A stretch of 64,000 nt of DNA, taken from NCBI RefSeq assembly GCF_000364605.1, contig NZ_KB822580.1, positions 190,823 through 254,822 of the forward strand, given 5' to 3'. Source of the DNA: Nocardioides sp. Iso805N. Lineage in GTDB: Bacteria > Actinomycetota > Actinomycetes > Propionibacteriales > Nocardioidaceae. The position numbers were made by a program, and so were the translations under genes. Below are positions 57,048 to 64,000 of this stretch, piece by piece (the stretch's first letter is position 1; every line of letters starts with the position of its first letter). Under the pieces are notes generated by a model. That model was not told the DNA's origin. It searched no databases and was given only the letters and a program-made list of their open reading frames with translations.

Positions 57048-57743
57048 TCAGCAGAGCTGCGGGTGGAGCTGCTCCCTCAGCAGCACACCCAGCTCGGCCG
57101 CCGAGCGGGCCGGGCGGGCGAAGGTGAGCGCCATCCGGTGACCACCGTCGGCCTCGATCCAGTCGACCTCGACGCCGGCCGGGCTCAACGAGGCGAGTGA
57201 GGCCGCGACGATGTCGGCCCCGCGCCGGTCGAGTCGGGTGGCCACGGCCTGACGCAGCTGCTCCTGGTGTGAACTGGTCGCGTGCTCGCACCAGCGCTGC
57301 AGGAAGCCGCGGTTGAGCGCCAGGTCGTCGGCGGCGAAGGCCGAGATCGGCACCGTGATCCGCTGGCTCTCGAAGGTGAGCCGGATCGCCTCGACGTCCA
57401 CCACGACCACGTCGCGCACCTCGCCGCAGCAGTTGCACCGCTCGGCGCCCGTACGCCGCAGCCGTCCGGCCAGGGCGACGCTGGCCGAACGCTCCCGTGA
57501 CCCGGCGGGGCCGAGCCCGCTCGCCAGCGTGAGCACGCAGCCGCGCCCCTGGGCCGCAGCCCGGGAGAGGGTGCCGCCGTCCCGGCACGAGAACGTGGGC
57601 ACGCCCTCCGCCTCGCTCATCCCGAGGCGTGGGTCGTCGACGGTCGGGTCCTCGACCTGCTCGACGACCAGGTCGATGCCCGCCGGGCAGGACAGGATGC
57701 TGCGAGCGGTCTCGGCGACGCTGACCGATCGGGTGGCTGCCAT
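57048..57743 (-). CDS. DUF2470 domain protein, iron-regulated
   Basis: 231 residues. The C-terminal region (about 150-231; HQEQLRQAVATRLDRRGADI and VDWIEADGGHRMALTFARPARSAAEL) is DUF2470, a domain also at the C-terminus of HugZ-type haem-degrading proteins; the N-terminal part resembles the split-barrel flavin fold of that group. A CNCCG cysteine cluster is visible near residue 120. An IdeR-type iron box lies 15 bases before the ATG at 57743, supporting a role in haem or iron use when iron is low. A longer frame upstream would start inside the box. Confidence 0.8.
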   Translation of the reverse strand: MAATRSVSVAETARSILSCPAGIDLVVEQVEDPTVDDPRLGMSEAEGVPTFSCRDGGTLSRAAAQGRGCVLTLASGLGPAGSRERSASVALAGRLRRTGAERCNCCGEVRDVVVVDVEAIRLTFESQRITVPISAFAADDLALNRGFLQRWCEHATSSHQEQLRQAVATRLDRRGADIVAASLASLSPAGVEVDWIEADGGHRMALTFARPARSAAELGVLLREQLHPQLC

Positions 57744-57757
57744 GGCTACTCCTTCAA

Positions 57758-57776
57758 TGAGGTAAGGCTTACCTAA
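57758..57776. promoter_or_regulatory. IdeR/DtxR iron box
   Basis: TGAGGTAAGGCTTACCTAA matches the 19-base consensus TWAGGTWAGSCTWACCTWA with one deviation at the second base. It overlaps the promoter of the DUF2470 gene and lies 113 bases before hrcA. IdeR with iron would repress the DUF2470 gene. Confidence 0.9.
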
Positions 57777-57842
57777 CCACAGGCCTAACACCTGCACAAG
57801 GGCGTCGTCGCTGCCCGGGTCTGCTTCGGCGACGCGCTAGCA

Positions 57843-57869
57843 TTGGCACTCACGAAAGCGGAGTGCCAA
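57843..57869 (+). promoter_or_regulatory. CIRCE element (HrcA operator)
   Basis: TTGGCACTC-N9-GAGTGCCAA, a perfect 9-9-9 inverted repeat (arms 57843-57851 and 57861-57869). The consensus is TTAGCACTC-N9-GAGTGCTAA. It ends 19 bases before hrcA, so HrcA autoregulates its operon. Confidence 0.93.
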
Positions 57870-57888
57870 CGCGAGGAAGGGGCAGGCG

Positions 57889-58914
57889 ATGCAGAACGAA
57901 CGACGCCTCGCCGTGCTCCGGGCGATCGTCGAGGACTACGTCGCCACCGAGGAGCCGGTCGGCTCCAAGGCGCTGGTCGAGCGGCACGGGCTGGGCGTCA
58001 GCCCCGCCACGGTGCGCAACGACATGGCCGCGCTGGAGGAGGAGGGCTACATCGCCCAGCCCCACACCAGCGCCGGCCGGGTGCCCACTGACAAGGGCTA
58101 TCGGCTCTTCGTCGACAGGCTGACGACGGTGAAGCCGATGAGCACCGCCGAGAAGCGCGCGATCTCCAGCTTCATGGAGGGCGCGGTCGATCTCGACGAC
58201 GTGGTGCAGCGCTCGGTGCGGCTGCTCAGCCAGCTGACCCGACACGTTGCGGTGGTCCAGTACCCCACCCTCAGCCGCAGCACCGTGCGGCACGTCGAGC
58301 TGGTCGCCCTTGCCCCGACCCGGCTCCTCGTCGTCCTGATCCTCTCGACCGGGCGGGTCGAGCAACGTGTGGTCGAGCTGTCGGTCGCGATCGACGACGA
58401 GATGCTGGTCCGGCTGCGAGGTTCGGTCAACGCTGCGGCGGGCGGTGAGGTCATCGCGGACGCCGCGATCAGGCTGCGTGAGGCCGCCGAGCGGGCCAGC
58501 GACCTGCCCGACGCAAGCACCACCGCTGCGGTGGTCAACACCCTCCTCGAGGCGATGAGCGACCATCGCTCCGACCAGCGTGTCGCGGTCGGCGGCACCC
58601 GCAACCTGGCGCGCTTCGGCGACAGCTTCGACACCGCCGTCCGGCCGCTGCTGGAGGCGCTCGAGGAGCACGTCGTGCTGCTCAAGCTGATGGGCGAGGC
58701 CACCGCCGGCGGGCTGGTCACCGTCCGGATCGGCGCCGAAGGGCCGTACGAAGAGCTTTCGCGCACCAGCGTGGTCACCACCGGCTACGGCCCCAGCGAC
58801 GATGCGCTCGCCTCGCTGGGCATCGTCGGCCCCACGCGCATGGACTACCCCGGGACGATGGCGGCCGTGCGTGCCGTCGCCCGCTACCTCAGTCGCATCC
58901 TCGACGAGGCCTGA
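57889..58914 (+). CDS. hrcA: Heat-inducible repressor HrcA
   Basis: 341 residues, normal length. The N-terminal winged helix (about 1-75; [21 protein letters not shown]) is followed by a dimerisation and inserted domain with [11 protein letters not shown]. HrcA represses chaperone genes through CIRCE, and activity depends on GroEL. GAGGAAGGGG lies 6-14 bases before the ATG. dnaJ follows 36 bases later. Confidence 0.97.
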   Translation: MQNERRLAVLRAIVEDYVATEEPVGSKALVERHGLGVSPATVRNDMAALEEEGYIAQPHTSAGRVPTDKGYRLFVDRLTTVKPMSTAEKRAISSFMEGAVDLDDVVQRSVRLLSQLTRHVAVVQYPTLSRSTVRHVELVALAPTRLLVVLILSTGRVEQRVVELSVAIDDEMLVRLRGSVNAAAGGEVIADAAIRLREAAERASDLPDASTTAAVVNTLLEAMSDHRSDQRVAVGGTRNLARFGDSFDTAVRPLLEALEEHVVLLKLMGEATAGGLVTVRIGAEGPYEELSRTSVVTTGYGPSDDALASLGIVGPTRMDYPGTMAAVRAVARYLSRILDEA

Positions 58915-58950
58915 GCCTCGTCAGCATCTGGAAAATCGGGAAGAGAACAC

Positions 58951-60105
58951 GTGGATCCCTACGAGCTCCTCGGCGTCGACCGCGACGCGGACGACGCCGC
59001 CATCAAGAAGGCCTACCGCAAGCTTGCGCGGCAGTACCACCCGGACGTCAACCCCGACCCGGTGGCACAGGAGAAGTTCAAGGAGGTCTCGCACGCCTAC
59101 GAGATCCTCTCCGACCCGCAGAAGCGGGCCGCCTTCGACCGCGGCGGTGACCCGTTCGCCGGCGGTTTCGGTGCGGGACAGGGCTTCTCCTTCACCGACA
59201 TCATGGACGCCTTCTTCGGCGGCGCCGGGCAGGGCGGTGCGGCCAATGGTCGTGGCCCCCGCCCACGCGTACGCCGCGGGCAGGATGCGCTGATCCGCCT
59301 CGACATCGAGCTTGCCGAGGCTGCGTTCGGCGTCACCCATGAGCTGAAGGTCGACACGGCGGTCGTCTGCGACACCTGCCACGGTGCCGGCGCGGCGGCC
59401 GGCACCCAGCCGAAGATCTGCGAGACCTGCCGCGGTGCGGGCGAGGTGGCGCACGTGCAGCGCTCGTTCCTCGGCGAGATCCGCACCCTGCGCCCGTGCG
59501 CGGCCTGCCGCGGCTTCGGCACGATCATCGCCGACCCGTGCCGCGACTGCGGTGGCGACGGCAGGGTGCGCTCGCGGCGGACCCTCACCGTCAAGATCCC
59601 CGCGGGCGTGGACACCGGCACCCGCGTCCAGCTCGCCGAGCAGGGCGAGGTCGGCCCCGGCGGCGGCCCCGCCGGCGATCTCTACGTCGAGATCAACGTC
59701 GCGCGGCACGAGACCTTCACCCGGCACGGCAACGACCTGCACTGCACCGTGACCATCCCGATGACGGCCGCGGCGCTCGGCACGACCATGTCGTTGCCCA
59801 CGCTCGAGGCAGACCTGCCCGATGCCGACCCGGAGGACTCGACCTTCGAGCTGGAGATCAAGCCCGGCACCCAGTCCGGGACCGAGCAGGTGCTGCGCGA
59901 GCGCGGTGTCCCGGGCCTCCGCGGCGGCCGCGGCAGCCTCGTGGTCACCATCCACGTGGAGACTCCGACGCGGCTCGACAGCGCCCAGGAGGAGCTGCTC
60001 CGACAGCTCGCCGTGGCCCGTGACGAGGAGCAGCCGGAAGGTCACCTGCGTGCGTCGGGGAAGGGCGTCTTCGGCCGTTTCCGCGACGCCTTCAACGGCC
60101 GCTGA
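58951..60105 (+). CDS. dnaJ: Chaperone DnaJ (DnaJ2)
   Basis: 384 residues. J domain 1-68 with HPD in YHPDVNPD, a Gly/Phe region (70-105), and a zinc domain with four CxxCxGxG motifs (CDTCHGAGA, CETCRGAGE, CAACRGFGT, CRDCGGDGR), then the C-terminal substrate domain. It delivers clients to DnaK. The start is a GTG. The hrcA-dnaJ-rsmE order identifies it as the HrcA-linked DnaJ2 paralogue rather than the DnaK-operon copy. Confidence 0.96.
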   Translation: MDPYELLGVDRDADDAAIKKAYRKLARQYHPDVNPDPVAQEKFKEVSHAYEILSDPQKRAAFDRGGDPFAGGFGAGQGFSFTDIMDAFFGGAGQGGAANGRGPRPRVRRGQDALIRLDIELAEAAFGVTHELKVDTAVVCDTCHGAGAAAGTQPKICETCRGAGEVAHVQRSFLGEIRTLRPCAACRGFGTIIADPCRDCGGDGRVRSRRTLTVKIPAGVDTGTRVQLAEQGEVGPGGGPAGDLYVEINVARHETFTRHGNDLHCTVTIPMTAAALGTTMSLPTLEADLPDADPEDSTFELEIKPGTQSGTEQVLRERGVPGLRGGRGSLVVTIHVETPTRLDSAQEELLRQLAVARDEEQPEGHLRASGKGVFGRFRDAFNGR

Positions 60106-60117
60106 GCGGGTCCCTCG

Positions 60118-60858
60118 ATGAGCCTTCCGGTCCACCTCGTTCCCGAGCTGTCCGGCATCGCCGTGGGCGATGAGGTGACCGTGGACGGCGACGAGGCCCA
60201 CCACGCCGTCGCCGTACGCCGCCTGCGGGTCGGCGAGCGGGTGGTCCTCACCGACGGCCGCGGGGTCGCGGTGACCGGCGCGGTGGCCTCCACCGGCAAG
60301 CGTGTCTTCGTGGTCGGTGTCGACGAGGTCGCCCACAGCGAGCCGCCCGCCCCCGCCGTCACGGTGGTGCAGGCGCTGCCGAAGGGCGAGCGCGGCGAGC
60401 TGGCCGTCGAGGTGCTCACCGAGGTCGGCGCCGCCCGGATCGTGCCCTGGGCGGCCTCACGCTCGGTCGCGGTGTGGAAGGGCGAGCGGGCAGAGAAGTC
60501 GCTGGCGAAGTGGCGCGCCACCGCGCGCGAGGCGGCCAAGCAGGCCCGGCGCTCATGGTTCCCCGAGGTCGGTCCGCTGGCCACCACCGCGGAGGTCGTC
60601 GACCTGATCGGCGCCGCCGCCACGGCGGTGGTGCTGCACGAGGATGGCGGTGCACGCCTCGGCGACATCGACGTCCACGAAACGGGCGGTCTGCTGCTCG
60701 TGGTCGGCCCCGAGGGCGGCCTCGACCCGGCCGAGATCGAGGCGTTCGAGACGGCGGGTGCCGTCACGGTGCGCCTCGGCGCCGAGGTGCTGCGCACGTC
60801 CACGGCCGGTCTGGCCGCCGTCAGCGCCCTGTTGGCGCGGACTCCGCGCTGGCGCTGA
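60118..60858 (+). CDS. rsmE: 16S rRNA m3U1498 methyltransferase RsmE
   Basis: 246 residues. A PUA-like N-domain (about 1-75; EAHHAVAVRRLRVGE-type motif) is followed by a SPOUT methyltransferase domain with the knot motif LLVVGPEGGLDPAEIEAF near residue 190 and VRLGAEVLRTSTAGLAA at the C-terminus. It methylates U1498 of 16S rRNA in the assembled 30S subunit. It starts 12 bases after dnaJ, same operon. Confidence 0.95.
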   Translation: MSLPVHLVPELSGIAVGDEVTVDGDEAHHAVAVRRLRVGERVVLTDGRGVAVTGAVASTGKRVFVVGVDEVAHSEPPAPAVTVVQALPKGERGELAVEVLTEVGAARIVPWAASRSVAVWKGERAEKSLAKWRATAREAAKQARRSWFPEVGPLATTAEVVDLIGAAATAVVLHEDGGARLGDIDVHETGGLLLVVGPEGGLDPAEIEAFETAGAVTVRLGAEVLRTSTAGLAAVSALLARTPRWR

Positions 60859-60873
60859 CCCGCCCGTCGAGGC

Positions 60874-61407
60874 TCAGTTCTTGGTGAACGTGATCGTCGC
60901 CTCCGGCGGCTTCGACCCTTCCTTGTTCGAGTCGTCGTCCACCCGCGCGGTGAAGGTGTAGGTGCCCGGCTGCAGCGCCGAGACGTTGATCTCGGCCTTC
61001 CACGGGTAGGCCTTGTCCAGCCAGCCGTCGGCGGTCGCACTGCCGGAGACGACCACGCCGTCGATGGGGGAGTCGACCTCCCAGGGCACGTTCGCCTCGG
61101 GCGAGTTCGCGGTGCCCCGCACGCTCAGCGTCTCGCCGACCTTGGTGCCGTTGGCGGGGGATTCGATGCTGACCGAGGCGGGTGCGGCGCCGTCGCTGGC
61201 GGCCGAGGCGGTGGCTGCGGCGCTCGGAGCGGCCGAGTCGCTGGCCGGGCCGGTGGCGGTGTCGGTCGCGGCACCCGAGACGGCCGAGGTGTCGGGGTCG
61301 TCCGCCGTCGCGTCGGAGCCCGAGCCGCAGGCGGCCACTCCGGTGAGCAGGAGGGCGCCCACAGCGAGCGCGGCGGCGGTACGGCGACGGAACGGCAGCA
61401 CTGTCAT
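60874..61407 (-). CDS. Gmad2 immunoglobulin-like lipoprotein
   Basis: 177 residues. A lipoprotein signal (ALLLTGVAAC, Cys about 26) and a Ser/Ala/Asp/Thr-rich linker (27-75) precede a Gmad2-type Ig-like domain (about 80-177; VSIESPANGTKVGETLSVRGTA, YTFTARVDDDSNKEGSKPPEATITF). Such domains bind or present surface structures; function unknown. Convergent with rsmE (15 bases between stops) and divergent from phoH. The start is the ATG at 61407, since the longer frame lacks a signal peptide. Confidence 0.8.
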   Translation of the reverse strand: MTVLPFRRRTAAALAVGALLLTGVAACGSGSDATADDPDTSAVSGAATDTATGPASDSAAPSAAATASAASDGAAPASVSIESPANGTKVGETLSVRGTANSPEANVPWEVDSPIDGVVVSGSATADGWLDKAYPWKAEINVSALQPGTYTFTARVDDDSNKEGSKPPEATITFTKN

Positions 61408-61565
61408 GGATATGAGGGTAGCGATGTTCCCTGATGTGGGAGCGCGGAACGCGGCTGGGAACATTGCAGGTGTGTCGCGTGGTTGAACTGCGTAGCATGA
61501 ACAGCGCCGATCGCGCGCGACCCGATCGTGCGCGAACCGAAGGAGAGGGCCCGCGTAGGGCATCC

Positions 61566-62596
<1,031 letters not shown>

Positions 62597-62600
<4 letters not shown>

Positions 62601-63091
62601 CCATCGAGGTCCTCAACGAGTCCGGCTACGACCTGGACCTGGACCACCTGCAGAAGCTGGCCCGCTTCGTGATGGACAGCATGCGCGTGCATCCGCAGGC
62701 GGAGCTGTGCATCAAGGCGGTCGACGAGGCCACCATCGCAGAGCTCAACGAGCAGTGGATGGAGAAGGAAGGGCCGACGGACGTGCTCGCCTTCCCGATG
62801 GACGAGCTGCGGCCCGGCCTGGTCGACGAGGAGCCCGAGGAGGGCGTGCTGGGCGACCTGATGATCGCTCCGAGCATCGCCGAGCGACAGGGCGAAGCAT
62901 CCGGTCACGGTCTGGGTGCCGAACTCGAGCTACTCACCACGCACGGCATCTTGCACCTGCTGGGCTACGACCACGCCGAGCCGGACGAGCATCGCGAGAT
63001 GTTCACCCTCCAGGCTCAGCTGCTGCGCGAGTTCGGCTCGCAGGCCCACGCGCCGTCGGCGGACTTCGCCGTCGGCAACCCCGGTCACTGA
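62597..63091 (+). CDS. ybeY: Endoribonuclease YbeY
   Basis: 164 residues. The zinc-binding HGILHLLGYDH motif near residue 115 (three His) with LGDLMIAPSIA identifies the single-strand RNase needed for 16S rRNA 3' maturation and ribosome quality control. The GTG start overlaps the phoH stop. The final 15 residues are a disordered tail. Confidence 0.96.
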
Positions 63092-63107
63092 CGCCGCTAC
63101 CGACTCC

Positions 63108-64000
63108 ATGGGCGAGGTCTGGCTGGTCGTCGCGGCCATCGTGCTGGTCGTGCTGGCAGGTCTGTTCTCGGCGGCCGACGCCGCGTTGGCGTCGTTCTCG
63201 CATGCGCGCGCCGAGGAGCTGGTCGACGAGCGGCGTGCGGGCGCCAGGCGGCTGCTGGCGCTGGTCGCCGACCCGCCCCGCTACCTCAACACGGTGCTGC
63301 TGCTGCGGCTGCTGTGCGAGATCTCCGCGATCGTGATCGTGGCACTGCTGGTGCGGGACTGGTACGGCGACGCCGGGCCGGCGACGTACGCGACGGCGAT
63401 CGCGGTGATGCTGGTGATCTCCTTCGTCGCGATCGGGGTCGCCCCGCGCACCATCGGGCGCCAGCACAACGAACGGGTCGCGCTGCTCGCCGCCGCGCCG
63501 GTCTTCGCGGTGACCACCGTGCTCGGCCCGATCCCGCAGCTGCTGATCCTGGTCGGCAACGCGCTGACGCCGGGTCGGGGGTTCCGCGAGGGGCCGTTCT
63601 CCACCGAGACCGAGCTGCGCGAGCTGGTCGACCTCGCCGAGGCGTCGAACGTCATCGAGGGCGACGAGCGCAGCATGATCCACTCGGTGCTGGAGCTGGG
63701 CGACACGGTGGCGCGCGAGGTGATGGTGCCGCGCGGAGACGTTCTCTTCGTCGAGCGTCACAAGAACATCCGCCAGACCCTCTCGCTCTTCCTGCGCAGC
63801 GGCTTCTCCCGGATGCCGGTCATCGACGAGAGCCTGGACCACATCGTCGGGATGGCCTACCTCAAGGACATCGTCAAGCGCGACTTCGACGCCCCTGAGG
63901 CGGAGTTCACCGAGCGCGTCGACGAGCTGATGCGGCCGGTGATGTGGGTGCCGGAGTCCAAGCCGGTCGACGACCTCCTCGCCGAGATGCAGCAGCGCCG
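63108..64000 (+). CDS. CNNM/HlyC-type CBS-domain membrane protein, 5' part
   Basis: The first 297 codons are visible; the gene runs past the window. A transmembrane DUF21/CNNM domain with four helices (about 5-150; [19 protein letters not shown]) is followed by an acidic helix (TETELRELVDLAEASNVIEGDE) and the first CBS motif (VAREVMVPRGDVLFV). Family members transport or sense magnesium or cobalt, or act in stress. It follows ybeY after 16 bases, the standard phoH-ybeY-CBS order. Confidence 0.9.
   Translation, partial: MGEVWLVVAAIVLVVLAGLFSAADAALASFSHARAEELVDERRAGARRLLALVADPPRYLNTVLLLRLLCEISAIVIVALLVRDWYGDAGPATYATAIAVMLVISFVAIGVAPRTIGRQHNERVALLAAAPVFAVTTVLGPIPQLLILVGNALTPGRGFREGPFSTETELRELVDLAEASNVIEGDERSMIHSVLELGDTVAREVMVPRGDVLFVERHKNIRQTLSLFLRSGFSRMPVIDESLDHIVGMAYLKDIVKRDFDAPEAEFTERVDELMRPVMWVPESKPVDDLLAEMQQR

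Overview
The window is high-GC DNA with actinobacterial gene order and signals: leuS/comEA/comEC/holA/rpsT/lepA/hemW/hrcA/dnaJ/rsmE/phoH/ybeY, an IdeR-type iron box, a CIRCE element, an actinobacterial LexA box, and GTG and leaderless-looking starts. Short dispersed palindromes of a kind I associate with Nocardioides occur several times. My best guess is a Nocardioidaceae chromosome (Nocardioides or a close relative). There is no sign of plasmid, phage, transposase, CRISPR array or tRNA/rRNA, and no gene-free stretch exceeds about 210 bases.

1-2013: the 3' end of a glucosyl-3-phosphoglycerate synthase gene overlaps a FolP2-type dihydropteroate synthase homologue and a LigB-like protein gene. 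2014-8427: a beta-propeller membrane protein with its ECF sigma factor, furA-katG with a palindromic operator, and a membrane-tethered class III nucleotide cyclase.

8491-20027 is the most distinctive block. It is a SigK/RskA-type stress system: a membrane molybdenum oxidoreductase, a Met-rich fasciclin lipoprotein, sigK and rskA on one strand; divergently, a fused FAD oxidase-DUF1365 protein, two cyclopropane-type methyltransferases and a DUF1295 membrane protein. A photolyase and an MBL hydrolase follow, converging on it. Three SigK-like promoters (CCATCC-like -35, CCGAA-containing -10) sit in the two intergenic gaps. The gene content points to a response that modifies lipids and repairs light or oxidative damage.

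20119-27723: a zinc alcohol dehydrogenase, efeO-efeB without a visible efeU, a secreted phosphoesterase with a lysine-rich tail, and an MFS exporter. The last two converge on two large perfect or near-perfect palindromes. 27925-32319: a TetR-controlled divergent unit (SDR, saccharopine-dehydrogenase-like protein, acyl-CoA synthetase). 32338-48737: a leucine leader peptide and terminator before leuS, then a P-loop kinase, a 38-residue membrane protein, DegV, ComEA/ComEC DNA-uptake proteins, a secreted EEP nuclease, holA, rpsT, two APH-type kinases, a lipoprotein, lepA and a MOSC protein. 48748-54526: the LexA-controlled mutagenesis cassette imuA'-imuB-dnaE2. 54679-64000: pspC-like, hemW, DUF3097, an iron-box-controlled DUF2470 protein, hrcA-dnaJ-rsmE, a Gmad2 lipoprotein, phoH-ybeY, and a CBS-domain membrane protein cut by the window end.
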